Below the pieces are notes generated by a model. That model did no database searches and was not told where the DNA came from. It was given only the letters and a program-made list of their open reading frames with translations. DNA of 17,982 bases from assembly GCA_002405615.1 (NCBI GenBank), contig DHMD01000038.1:2940-20921 (forward strand). Direction: 5' to 3'. Shown here one piece after another: positions 6,225 through 13,265 of the stretch; position 1 is the first letter of the stretch; every line of letters begins with the position of its first letter. A program made the position numbers and the translations under genes. Origin of the DNA: Christensenella sp. UBA4651. Its GTDB lineage: Bacteria; Bacillota; Clostridia; Christensenellales; UBA1242.

Positions 6225-6253
6225 TAAAAAATAAAAGCCCCAAAGGCTTTTAT
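6225..6253 (-). terminator. Intrinsic terminator after rplQ (end of the superoperon)
   Basis: On the minus strand ATAAAAGCC pairs with GGCTTTTAT (9 bp, 5-nt loop), followed by a T-rich run (TTTTTT). It lies 12 bases past the rplQ stop. Confidence 0.9.
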
Positions 6254-6265
6254 TAAACTTAATTA

Positions 6266-6775
6266 TTATACCAAAGAAAGGATAACTCTCTCGGCAGCAT
6301 CACCACGGCGAGGTCCACACTTCATAATACGAGTGTAACCACCACCTTGTCCCAACTCTTCTTTGCGAAGGTCGTATTTAGGTGCAATTACATTAAACAT
6401 TTTCTCAACAAGAGGGTGCTTAATGTCTTTTGTACGCTCAACAAAATCAGCTTTTGCCTCATCTTTTGCACGCACTTCTTGTACATCGTAAGTAGCAGCC
6501 ATAATTTTTCTTCTAGCAGCCAACTTCTTTACACCGTCATTGATTACTTGCTTTTTGGTTGTTACGCCATCAACAACAACTTCTTTTTCTACAGTAACTG
6601 TATCCTTGTAAGTGTTGATTGCAAGAGTAATCAACTTTTCTGCAACGCGTTGAACATTCTTTGCACGAGCCAAAGTAGTCTCAACTTTACCATTCCACAA
6701 AAGGGCTGTAACTTGGTTACGGATAAGAGCATCTCTAATAGATGGTCGTTTGCTCATTTTTTTGTATCCAGCCAT
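6266..6775 (-). CDS. rplQ: 50S ribosomal protein L17 with central insertions
   Basis: L17 sits near the peptide exit tunnel. The family core is clear at both ends: RPSIRDALIRNQVTALLWNG and VETTLARAKNVQRVAEKLITLA (10-52), then GGYTRIMKCGPRRGDAAERVILSLV at the C-terminus (145-169). The protein is 169 residues against roughly 115-130 for most bacterial L17. The extra length lies in two insertions relative to the B. subtilis protein: about residues 54-82 (valine- and charge-rich, EKEVVVDGV) and about 99-119. AAGGAG lies nine bases before the ATG. It is the last gene of the operon, after rpoA. Confidence 0.95.
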   Translation of the reverse strand: MAGYKKMSKRPSIRDALIRNQVTALLWNGKVETTLARAKNVQRVAEKLITLAINTYKDTVTVEKEVVVDGVTTKKQVINDGVKKLAARRKIMAATYDVQEVRAKDEAKADFVERTKDIKHPLVEKMFNVIAPKYDLRKEELGQGGGYTRIMKCGPRRGDAAERVILSLV

Positions 6776-6796
6776 TTAATTTACTCCTTAATCTTA

Positions 6797-7750
6797 TTAA
6801 TCTTCTTCTTCTTTTAATTTCAAGCCCAAATCTTCAATTTTCTGGATAATTTCTTCCAAAGACTTGTTACCCAAGTTACGAACCTTAGCCAGTTCTTTAT
6901 GGGTTTTGCTTGTAAGGTCGCCCACATTGTTAATGTTAGCACGCTTCAAGCAGTTTGTACTACGAACACTGAGTTCCAATTCATTGATACTCAAGTCCAA
7001 AATCTTCTTTTGGTCATCTTCCTCTTTTGCAACCAAGAAAGATTGGTCAGCCATATTTTCTACCAACTCAATAAACAAGTTCAAGTGGTCGTTCAAGATT
7101 TTTGCAGCAAGACTAGTAACTTCCTTTGCTGGCGTAGCACCATTTGTAGTAACTTCCATAGTCAATTTATCAAAATTGATGTTTTGACCAACACGAGCAC
7201 TCTCTACATGGTACTCAACTGACTTCACAGGAGAAAAGATACTGTCAACTGCGATAAATCCGATAGAATCACAAGCATCCTTGTTATCCTTTGCAAGTAC
7301 GTAGCCACGGCCACGACCAACAATAATCTCCATATCGAGAGTAGCGCCAGCACTTACATGGCAAAGACTGAGTTCTGGGTTGATAATCTCAACTCCATCA
7401 GGAGTAACGATATCACCAGCAGTAACATCACAAGGCCCCTTAACTTTGAGAGTCAAAGTAGCTCTAAAATTGGTGTCTGTAGATTGAGTACTGATAATCA
7501 AAGATTTGATATTCAAGACAATGTCAGCGACATCAAGGTCAACTCCTGGTACAGTACTAAATTCGTGCTGAACACCTTGAATACGGATTGCAACAGGTGC
7601 AGCACCCGGCAAACCACCCAAGAGTACTCTACGCATAGCATTACCAATAGTAGTACCGAATCCACGCTCTAGTGGTTCAATAGTAAATTTAGCCACTGCG
7701 TCATTATTTGACTCCTCAAATTTGATGCTTGGCTTATCAATTTGCATCAT
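6797..7750 (-). CDS. rpoA: RNA polymerase alpha subunit
   Basis: RpoA dimerises to start polymerase assembly, and its C-terminal domain contacts upstream DNA and activators. The N-terminal domain shows PLERGFGTTIGNAMRRVLL and GVDLDVADIVLNIK (roughly 25-90). The C-terminal domain shows ELSVRSTNCLKRANINNVGDL and NLGNKSLEEI, including the DNA-contacting Arg and Asn. I place the start at 7750 (317 residues, MMQIDKPSIKFEE): an ATG 15 bases further up (7765) overlaps the GGAGGG site that serves the inner ATG with a 7-base gap. It lies between rpsD and rplQ. Confidence 0.97.
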   Translation of the reverse strand: MMQIDKPSIKFEESNNDAVAKFTIEPLERGFGTTIGNAMRRVLLGGLPGAAPVAIRIQGVQHEFSTVPGVDLDVADIVLNIKSLIISTQSTDTNFRATLTLKVKGPCDVTAGDIVTPDGVEIINPELSLCHVSAGATLDMEIIVGRGRGYVLAKDNKDACDSIGFIAVDSIFSPVKSVEYHVESARVGQNINFDKLTMEVTTNGATPAKEVTSLAAKILNDHLNLFIELVENMADQSFLVAKEEDDQKKILDLSINELELSVRSTNCLKRANINNVGDLTSKTHKELAKVRNLGNKSLEEIIQKIEDLGLKLKEEED

Positions 7751-7770
7751 AATATTACCCTCCATTCTTA

Positions 7771-8397
7771 TTATCTTGAGTACAACTCAATAATCAAGTG
7801 TTCACTAATGTTGAGGTCGATATCACTTCTGTCTGGGTTAGCAATAACCTTACCACTCAAAGTGTCTGAATTAACCTCCAACCATTTAGGAGCGATAATT
7901 TTGCCACCTTTGATTTCCTTAAATTGTGCAGTTGATTGGTCAGATTCTTTTACAGCGATAACATCGCCAATCTTAACTTGGTAAGAAGGCAAGTTTACTG
8001 TTTTTCCGTTCACAGTAATGTGTCCGTGGTTTACGATTTGACGGCACTCAGACCTTGAAGCACCCAAACCGAGGCGGTAAACAGTGTTGTCCAATCTTCT
8101 CTCAAGGAGAGAAAGCATAACTTCACCAGTAGCGCCCTTTTGGCGTTTAGCTTCTAGGTAGTACTTTTTGAATTGTCTTTCTAGCAAGCCGTACGCACGC
8201 TTAACTTTTTGTTTTTCACGCAATTGCAAAGCATAACCAGTAGACTTTTTGCGCAAAGATGCCTCTCCGTGTTGACCTGGAACTGTTGGTCTGCGCTCCA
8301 AAGCACATTTACCAGTTACACAACGGTCGCCCTTCAAGAAAAGTTTGCAACCTTCACGTCTGCATTGCTTGCAATCTGCACCCGTATATTTTGCCAT
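7771..8397 (-). CDS. rpsD: 30S ribosomal protein S4
   Basis: S4 is a primary 16S rRNA binder that nucleates 30S assembly; in several bacteria it also represses ribosomal operons. The protein is 208 residues. Cysteines 9, 12, 26 and 31 give a zinc knuckle (with an additional C17), so this is the zinc-type form. The S4 RNA-binding fold (about 99-160) has RRLDNTVYRLGLGASRSECRQ and HGHITVNGKTVNLPSY. AAGGAG lies upstream. In B. subtilis rpsD stands alone, whereas here it is inside the alpha operon, as in Clostridia and E. coli. Confidence 0.98.
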   Translation of the reverse strand: MAKYTGADCKQCRREGCKLFLKGDRCVTGKCALERRPTVPGQHGEASLRKKSTGYALQLREKQKVKRAYGLLERQFKKYYLEAKRQKGATGEVMLSLLERRLDNTVYRLGLGASRSECRQIVNHGHITVNGKTVNLPSYQVKIGDVIAVKESDQSTAQFKEIKGGKIIAPKWLEVNSDTLSGKVIANPDRSDIDLNISEHLIIELYSR

Positions 8398-8425
8398 ATT
8401 AATTGAACTCCTTATAATTTTTTAA

Positions 8426-8809
8426 TTAGCAACGACGTGCTTTTGAAGGACGGCAACCGTTGAACGGAATACCAGAAACATCCTTGATTGATGTAACTTC
8501 AAGTCCTACATTTTGTAATGCACGAATGGCAGACTCTCTACCACTACCTGCACCTTTTACATATACAGCAACTTGGTTAATACCCATATCCTTAGCCTTT
8601 TTACCAGCAGTTTCTGCTACCATTTGAGCAGCATAAGGGGTATCTTTACGAGAGTTGCGGAATTTCAAACTACCACTACTACTCCAAGCAACAACGTTAC
8701 CATTCTGGTCGGTAATAGTTACCATATTGTTGTTGAATGAAGATTTGATGTGAACTTGGCCTGTACCCAAGTTTTTGGTAGCTCTTTTCTTTTTAGTTGA
8801 TTTTTCCAT
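8426..8809 (-). CDS. rpsK: 30S ribosomal protein S11
   Basis: S11 lies on the 30S platform and helps form the mRNA exit site near the Shine-Dalgarno helix. The 127-residue protein has the family segments VHIKSSFNNNMVTITDQNGNV near the N-terminus, SSGSLKFRNSRKDTPYAAQMVAE, and the ending GIPFNGCRPSKARRC, which departs only slightly from the usual PHNGCRPPKRRRV tail. It lies between rpsM (22-base gap) and rpsD (28-base gap). Confidence 0.98.
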   Translation of the reverse strand: MEKSTKKKRATKNLGTGQVHIKSSFNNNMVTITDQNGNVVAWSSSGSLKFRNSRKDTPYAAQMVAETAGKKAKDMGINQVAVYVKGAGSGRESAIRALQNVGLEVTSIKDVSGIPFNGCRPSKARRC

Positions 8810-8831
8810 AATAACAGTTTAATCTCCCTTA

Positions 8832-9221
8832 TTAACCTTTCTTACCTACTTTAGTTTTACCTCTTGAAACAGTCTTACGAGGTCCTTTACGAGTACGAGC
8901 ATTAGTTTTTGTGCGTTGACCATGTACAGGTAAATTACGGCGGTGACGGATACCACGGTTACAACCGATTTCCATCAAACGCTTGATGTTTAAGTTTACT
9001 TCACGGCGCAAATCACCCTCAACTTGCAAGTCGCTCTTTTCGATATACTTAGCGATTTTTGCTACATCTTGCTCAGTCAAGTCTTTTACGCGTGTGTCTG
9101 GGTTTATACCCACGTTTTGCAAAATTTCGTTAGATGTTACCTTACCGATACCATAGATATAGGTCAAACCGATTTCTATTCTCTTATCTTTTGGTAAATC
9201 TACACCAGCTATACGTGCCAT
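8832..9221 (-). CDS. rpsM: 30S ribosomal protein S13
   Basis: S13 sits in the 30S head, contacts P-site tRNA and forms inter-subunit bridges. The 129-residue length is normal. The protein starts ARIAGVDLPKDKRIEIGLTYIYGIG and carries the C-terminal signature GIRHRRNLPVHGQRTKTNARTR with a basic tail. GGAGG lies seven bases before the ATG. Unlike its neighbours it is preceded by a 117-base gap containing possible RNA structure, and in E. coli the mRNA just before rpsM is the S4 binding site. Confidence 0.98.
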   Translation of the reverse strand: MARIAGVDLPKDKRIEIGLTYIYGIGKVTSNEILQNVGINPDTRVKDLTEQDVAKIAKYIEKSDLQVEGDLRREVNLNIKRLMEIGCNRGIRHRRNLPVHGQRTKTNARTRKGPRKTVSRGKTKVGKKG

Positions 9222-9338
9222 TTATTTTCCTCCAAAAATTTGTGTGCAGGGTGGAAGCCTGCTAGTTATTTTATATAAACGACCTACGCAAAAGCCGCGC
9301 GGCAGGTCGGTTATTTTCAAAGTAAAACAAGTGAAGAA
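9222..9338 (-). promoter_or_regulatory. Candidate structured leader in front of rpsM
   Basis: The longest gap in the operon holds two possible hairpins on the minus strand. Hairpin A: CGACCTGCC pairs with GGC and AGGTCG (9280-9309), with an 8-nt bulge TTTTGCGT on the 3' arm and a GCGC loop. Hairpin B: GCAGG pairs with CCTGC (9246-9262) with loop CTTCCAC. Loop bases CTTCC could pair with the rpsM site GGAGG (9229-9233), giving a pseudoknot that hides the ribosome binding site. No T-run follows hairpin A, so it is not an intrinsic terminator. This is inferred from one sequence only. Confidence 0.45.
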
Positions 9339-9452
9339 TTAACCTTGAACTTGTTTGTGTTTTTTGTTTTTACAGATTACCATTACTTTTCCTTCGCGGC
9401 GAATTACTTTACACTTGTCGCACATAGGTTTAACAGATGGTTTAACTTTCAT
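9339..9452 (-). CDS. rpmJ: 50S ribosomal protein L36
   Basis: A 37-residue protein, the smallest ribosomal protein, bound to 23S rRNA near the base of the stalk. It reads MKVKPSVKPMCDKCKVIRRE and ends CKNKKHKQVQG. The zinc ligands C11, C14, C27 and H32 are all present, so it is the zinc-containing form. AAGGAGAAAACAAA precedes the ATG. It lies between infA and the structured rpsM leader. Confidence 0.97.
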   Translation of the reverse strand: MKVKPSVKPMCDKCKVIRREGKVMVICKNKKHKQVQG

Positions 9453-9471
9453 TTTGTTTTCTCCTTGTTTG

Positions 9472-9729
9472 TTAGTTTTCGTCCGCAGACGGATTAGTTT
9501 GTGCTTTGCGCACATCGGTACGCCAAACTATGCGACCATGGGTAAGGTCGTATGGTGATAGAACTACGGTTACCTTGTCGCCCACCAAAACACGGGTACG
9601 AGATTTGTAAACCTTCCCCGCCATATAAGCGTTCACAACATAACCATTAGGCAACTGAACCTTAAAGTTCGCTCCCGGCAAAGCTTCGATAACTATGCCC
9701 TCTGCCTTTATTGCATCATCATTAGCCAT
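9472..9729 (-). CDS. infA: Translation initiation factor IF-1
   Basis: IF-1 occupies the 30S A site during initiation and helps IF-2 and IF-3. It is an S1/OB-fold protein; the core (8-70) shows EGIVIEALPGANFKVQLPNG and GDKVTVVLSPYDLTHGRIVWR. The protein is 85 residues against about 72 usually, with about 14 extra polar residues at the C-terminus. The segment that normally reads AHISGKMR-x-x-YIRIL is replaced by AYMAGKVYKSRTRVL (34-48), an uncommon change in a very conserved loop. Its ATG overlaps the end of the KOW gene by 8 bases, which suggests translational coupling. Confidence 0.93.
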   Translation of the reverse strand: MANDDAIKAEGIVIEALPGANFKVQLPNGYVVNAYMAGKVYKSRTRVLVGDKVTVVLSPYDLTHGRIVWRTDVRKAQTNPSADEN

Positions 9730-10012
9730 ACAAATCCTCCTCTTTAACTACTTTTTTTACTTTCACAATAGCGTGATAAATCATTTGGTCGTTAATTTTG
9801 AGTCCATTGGATAGTTTCGCAGAAATCTCATCATCTTTATATTTAGTGAGTTCCAAATGCGATGGGTTTTTGATTTTCGGTTTCTTCAAAAACTTGAATT
9901 TCCCATCGCAAACCGCAATGCCTTTTTCGCTCACACCTACAACGACATAAAATTGTCCACGGTCATGTCCCTGAGTAGAAACTACCACAGAGCCAAGAGC
10001 AAAACTATTCAT
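9722..10012 (-). CDS. KOW-domain RNA-binding protein (L14e-like)
   Basis: A 96-residue protein starting with a KOW-type strand pair: LGSVVVSTQGHDRGQFYVVVG (6-26, key residues G7, G15, D17, G19), then GIAVCDGKFKFLKKPKIKNPSH, as in the L14e/L6e/L27e-like KOW proteins often found beside infA in Clostridia. This position, inside a ribosomal operon, points to an RNA-binding or ribosome-linked role, but none has been firmly assigned to my knowledge. It overlaps map by 8 bases at its start and infA by 8 bases at its end, so all three are probably coupled in translation. Confidence 0.85.
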   Translation of the reverse strand: MNSFALGSVVVSTQGHDRGQFYVVVGVSEKGIAVCDGKFKFLKKPKIKNPSHLELTKYKDDEISAKLSNGLKINDQMIYHAIVKVKKVVKEEDLYG

Positions 10013-10769
10013 TATAGTCCTCCTCGAGAGTCATCAATTCATAGCCATCCTTTTTTATAAGGATAGTATTTTCATAATGAGCTGCCCATTTACCATCTCT
10101 GGTACGGCAAGTCCAGCCATCTTCGCTAGAAATCTTGATATGCCTTGAACCCATATTAACCATCGGTTCAATGCAAATCGCCATATTTTCACGCAAGCGA
10201 TAGCCAGTACCAGCCTTGCCATAGTTTGGAATGCCTGGGTCCTCGTGAATAGACAAGCCTATTCCGTGCCCCTGCATTTCACGCACCAAAGAGTAACCCT
10301 TTGGCTCTACAAACTTTTGCACAGCCTCACCGATATCACCGACATAACTCCCCGCCTTGAGCCCTTTGAGAGCCTCAAAGAAAGATTGCTTGGTAACATC
10401 TATGAGCTTTTGGACTTCGGGTGAAATCTTGCCAACAGGGAAAGTCCTACACGCATCAGTGTTGACGCCCTTGTATTGCACACAAAGGTCAACGCTAACT
10501 ATATCGCCCTCTTGAAGAACGGTATCGTCAGGGATTCCATGAACGACAACATCATTTACCGAAGTACAAACTGACGCAGGAAAACCGTAGTACCCTAAAC
10601 ATGACGGCTTGCATCCATGACTAATAATATAGTCGTGAACCCAAGTATCAATGTCTTTGGTAGTAATTCCCGGTTTAATCACATCACGCAAACCTATAAA
10701 AATTTCTTTCATAATTTGCCCGCTGTGGCGCATCAACTCAATTTGATGAGGTGTTTTGATTGTAATCAT
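10005..10769 (-). CDS. map: Methionine aminopeptidase, type I
   Basis: This enzyme removes the N-terminal methionine from new proteins. The 254-residue length fits the short type Ia form. The two-metal site is complete: D94, D105, H168, E201 and E233, with H77 also conserved. Family segments include TPHQIELMRHSGQIM, GFPASVCTSVNDVVVHGIP, GHGIGLSIHEDPGIPNYG and ENMAICIEP. The start matches family N-termini, but the only good ribosome binding site (AAGGA, 10784-10788) is 14 bases away and could pair with TCCTT just before the ATG. It sits between adk and the KOW gene. Confidence 0.97.
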   Translation of the reverse strand: MITIKTPHQIELMRHSGQIMKEIFIGLRDVIKPGITTKDIDTWVHDYIISHGCKPSCLGYYGFPASVCTSVNDVVVHGIPDDTVLQEGDIVSVDLCVQYKGVNTDACRTFPVGKISPEVQKLIDVTKQSFFEALKGLKAGSYVGDIGEAVQKFVEPKGYSLVREMQGHGIGLSIHEDPGIPNYGKAGTGYRLRENMAICIEPMVNMGSRHIKISSEDGWTCRTRDGKWAAHYENTILIKKDGYELMTLEEDYNE

Positions 10770-10799
10770 AAGGATTTAACCATTCCTTTTGTTTACTAT

Positions 10800-11447
10800 T
10801 TAGAGATTAGAGTTTTTTGCGAAAAACTCATCGAGTTTACGACATATTTCACAAAAAACTTCTTCTTTACTTTGATCAGCATTAATTCTGATTAGTTTTC
10901 CTGCTTTCTCGAACTCATTTAGAACTGGCACTGTTTCTCTAAGATACTGTGCAATCCTAAAGTTTACAGTTTCGAGATTGTCATCATACCTATGCTCCAA
11001 GGTCGCACCGCAAAGTTTGCAGATGTTATCAGGAGATTCGGCAACCGAAGTTACGGCACGGCACTTTGGACAAATCATTCTGTTCAAAGTTCTGCGGCGC
11101 AAGACGTTATAGTCGGTAACTTCTAGCGAAATGACAGCATCAAGTTTAATAAACTTTATCATTTTTTCGTACTGGTCCATATTGAGTGGAGCAGTATCAA
11201 TAATAAAACCTTCGTTTTGAGGGAAAGAATTGATTTGCTTTGCCAACACATCCATAACGATGTCGCTAGGTACAAACCGCCCCGTACTCGTAAAAGCATA
11301 CATAATCTTGCCAACATCAGTTTTGTTACGGATTTCAGCCTTGACTATGTCGCCCACGACCACATGGTGAAGATTGTACTTTTTGGCAATTCTACCAGTA
11401 TTCTGCCCTTTTCCACTACCGGCAGCACCCAAAATGGCTAACTTCAT
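10800..11447 (-). CDS. adk: Adenylate kinase family protein with altered AMP site
   Basis: Adenylate kinase interconverts ATP + AMP and 2 ADP. The protein is 215 residues and occupies the usual secY-adk-map position. The P-loop is GAAGSGKG (7-14, K13), and the lid is the zinc form with C126, C129, C143 and C146. Lid-side arginines R119, R123, R153 and R164 are kept. Numbering matches E. coli Adk without gaps up to residue 92 and shows changes on the AMP side: T31 to V, R36 to K, and the DGFPR motif changed to DTAPL (R88 to L). Q92 is kept. AGGAGG precedes the ATG. The family is certain; full adenylate kinase activity is less so. Confidence 0.88.
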   Translation of the reverse strand: MKLAILGAAGSGKGQNTGRIAKKYNLHHVVVGDIVKAEIRNKTDVGKIMYAFTSTGRFVPSDIVMDVLAKQINSFPQNEGFIIDTAPLNMDQYEKMIKFIKLDAVISLEVTDYNVLRRRTLNRMICPKCRAVTSVAESPDNICKLCGATLEHRYDDNLETVNFRIAQYLRETVPVLNEFEKAGKLIRINADQSKEEVFCEICRKLDEFFAKNSNL

Positions 11448-11489
11448 TATTCCTCCTAAAACACCATCAAGTCAATCACGACTCAATAA

Positions 11490-12809
11490 CTATTTCAAAA
11501 ATCCACGATAATTTTTCATTAGCATTTGAGCATCAAGTTGTTTGTCAAATTCGAGAGCAACACTTACCACAATCAACATACCAGTTACACTGAATGCAGT
11601 CAACATTGTGTTTGAATCGGCAGAACCGATACCTAAGCCCAAGATTGAGAAAATCAATGTAGGTATAATAAAGATTACAGTTAAGTACAATGCTCCGAAA
11701 AATGTAATTCGATTATTAATCTTTTTGAGGTAATCCATTGTTGGACGACCCGCTCTGATTCCCGGTATAAATCCACCACTCTGTTGCAAGTTGCGTGAAA
11801 CTTCTTCTGGATTGAATGTGATTTGCGCATAGAAATACGAGAAGAAGAATATAAATACAGCATTGAACACAAAATAGAGGACAGAACCAGTTCCTACATA
11901 GATTGACCACCATTCGTAGAAGCCTGTGTTAGGCCAGAACATTTGGAAAATCAATTGAGGGAAAGTTACAAGTGCGGTAGCAAAGATGATTGGCAATACA
12001 CCATTACTGTTTACCTTCATAGGAATAACAGTTGATTGTCCTCCATACATTTTACGACCCTTAACTTGCTTCGCATATTGCACAGGAATCTTACGCTCTG
12101 CCAAGTCAACAAAGACAATAGCACCGAAGATTACTAGCATAATTGCGATAAAGATAATGATGTCCCACAAAACAGAGATGTCAGCAGCACCCTTGATTAG
12201 ACTCAAAAGAGTTGTACCAGCACTAGCAACGATACCTACGAAGATAAGTAGCGATACACCGTTACCGATACCTTGGTCAGTAATTTTCTCACCAAGCCAC
12301 AAGGTAAACATACCACCAGCAACCAAAACAAACACGATAATTGTTGGCATCAACCATTCCATACCAGCACCAAAGATGTTTGATTTGATTACGCCATTTC
12401 CATTAAGTGCTACTACGATTGCGATAGCCTGTACTACTGAGAATATAAGCGCCGCAATACGAGTATAAAAAGCTATTTTTTTGCGTCCATCTTCGCCTGA
12501 CCTACTCAATCTCTCGAGGGCAGGTATAGCAACTGTCAAAAGTTGCATAATGATGGATGCAGAGATGTACGGAACAACTCCGAGAGCCAAGAGCGAACCA
12601 TTGGCTAACGCTCCACCCGAAACTGCACTAAGGAGAGTCAAGAAACTTCCACCCGACATCCCACTCAAAATACCGTTTTCTGGATCAATATTGAGTCCCG
12701 GAATTGGAATCCAACATCCGACACGATAAACCAGCAAAATTGCTATGATTATCAATAATTTTTTTCTAATGTCTTTTTGTTTGAAACCATTAATTAATGT
12801 CTGAAACAT
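11490..12809 (-). CDS. secY: Preprotein translocase subunit SecY
   Basis: SecY forms the membrane channel for exported and inserted proteins, with SecE, SecG and SecA. The 439-residue protein has about ten hydrophobic segments; the first is at 18-37 and includes LLIIIAILLVYRVGCWIPIP. The plug region and TM2 follow (GGALANGSLLALGVVPYISAS). The large cytosolic loops that contact SecA and the ribosome are present: AERKIPVQYAKQVKGRKMYG, and SGGFIPGIRAGRPTMDYL. Its ATG shares one base with the rplO stop (TAATG), with GGAGG inside the end of rplO, so translation is probably coupled. Confidence 0.98.
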   Translation of the reverse strand: MFQTLINGFKQKDIRKKLLIIIAILLVYRVGCWIPIPGLNIDPENGILSGMSGGSFLTLLSAVSGGALANGSLLALGVVPYISASIIMQLLTVAIPALERLSRSGEDGRKKIAFYTRIAALIFSVVQAIAIVVALNGNGVIKSNIFGAGMEWLMPTIIVFVLVAGGMFTLWLGEKITDQGIGNGVSLLIFVGIVASAGTTLLSLIKGAADISVLWDIIIFIAIMLVIFGAIVFVDLAERKIPVQYAKQVKGRKMYGGQSTVIPMKVNSNGVLPIIFATALVTFPQLIFQMFWPNTGFYEWWSIYVGTGSVLYFVFNAVFIFFFSYFYAQITFNPEEVSRNLQQSGGFIPGIRAGRPTMDYLKKINNRITFFGALYLTVIFIIPTLIFSILGLGIGSADSNTMLTAFSVTGMLIVVSVALEFDKQLDAQMLMKNYRGFLK

Positions 12810-13255
12810 TATGCCTCCTCAATTGTTCCGCCAGCTTTTTGAATCTTCTTGATTGCTGACTGAGTAAATTTATTAGCTTTGACAGTCAAAGCCTTGTCAA
12901 GTTTACCATCACCAAGTACTTTTAAGCCATCTTTTTCGATTTTGCTTATGATTCTCTTTTGCTTCAAGAGTTCTGCAGTAACTACAGTACCCTCGTCAAA
13001 GCAGTTAAGCTGTGATACGTTTACAATTGAGTATTGATTCATAAATTTACCGTTGGTAAAACCACGTTTACCAAGGTGAAGCATCAAAGGCATCTGACCA
13101 CCCTCAAATAGAGGACGAACTCCGCCACCTGAACGCTTGTTTTGACCGTTTTCACCACGGCCAGCGGTCTTGCCAAGCCCTGAACCACGACCACGACCTA
13201 CACGGCGTGGGCGGTGTTTAGAGTTAGCAGCAGGAGATAATGTGTGTAATTCCAT
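12809..13255 (-). CDS. rplO: 50S ribosomal protein L15
   Basis: L15 is a late-assembling 23S rRNA binder. The protein is 148 residues. The basic, glycine-rich N-terminal extension that threads into rRNA is clear (RPRRVGRGRGSGLGKTAGRG, 16-35), and the C-terminal half has the L15/L18e fold with LGDGKLDKALTVKANKFTQSA and IKKIQKAGGTIEEA. AGGAGG lies before the ATG. It lies 10 bases after rpmD and overlaps the secY start by one base. Confidence 0.98.
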   Translation of the reverse strand: MELHTLSPAANSKHRPRRVGRGRGSGLGKTAGRGENGQNKRSGGGVRPLFEGGQMPLMLHLGKRGFTNGKFMNQYSIVNVSQLNCFDEGTVVTAELLKQKRIISKIEKDGLKVLGDGKLDKALTVKANKFTQSAIKKIQKAGGTIEEA

Positions 13256-13265
13256 AATAAACCTC

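Noticed and set aside
6347..6817. Plus-strand reading frame of 156 codons opposite rplQ
   Set aside because: Antisense shadow of rplQ with no start signals and a Phe/Ser/Cys-rich composition typical of such frames.
9280..9309. Bulged hairpin between rpmJ and rpsM as an intrinsic terminator
   Set aside because: It is followed on the minus strand by TTTATATAAAATAAC, not a continuous T-run, and the stem is interrupted by an 8-nt bulge; stopping here would also cut off essential genes.
11986..12468. Plus-strand reading frame of 160 codons opposite secY
   Set aside because: Antisense to the secY gene; no ribosome binding site or family resemblance.
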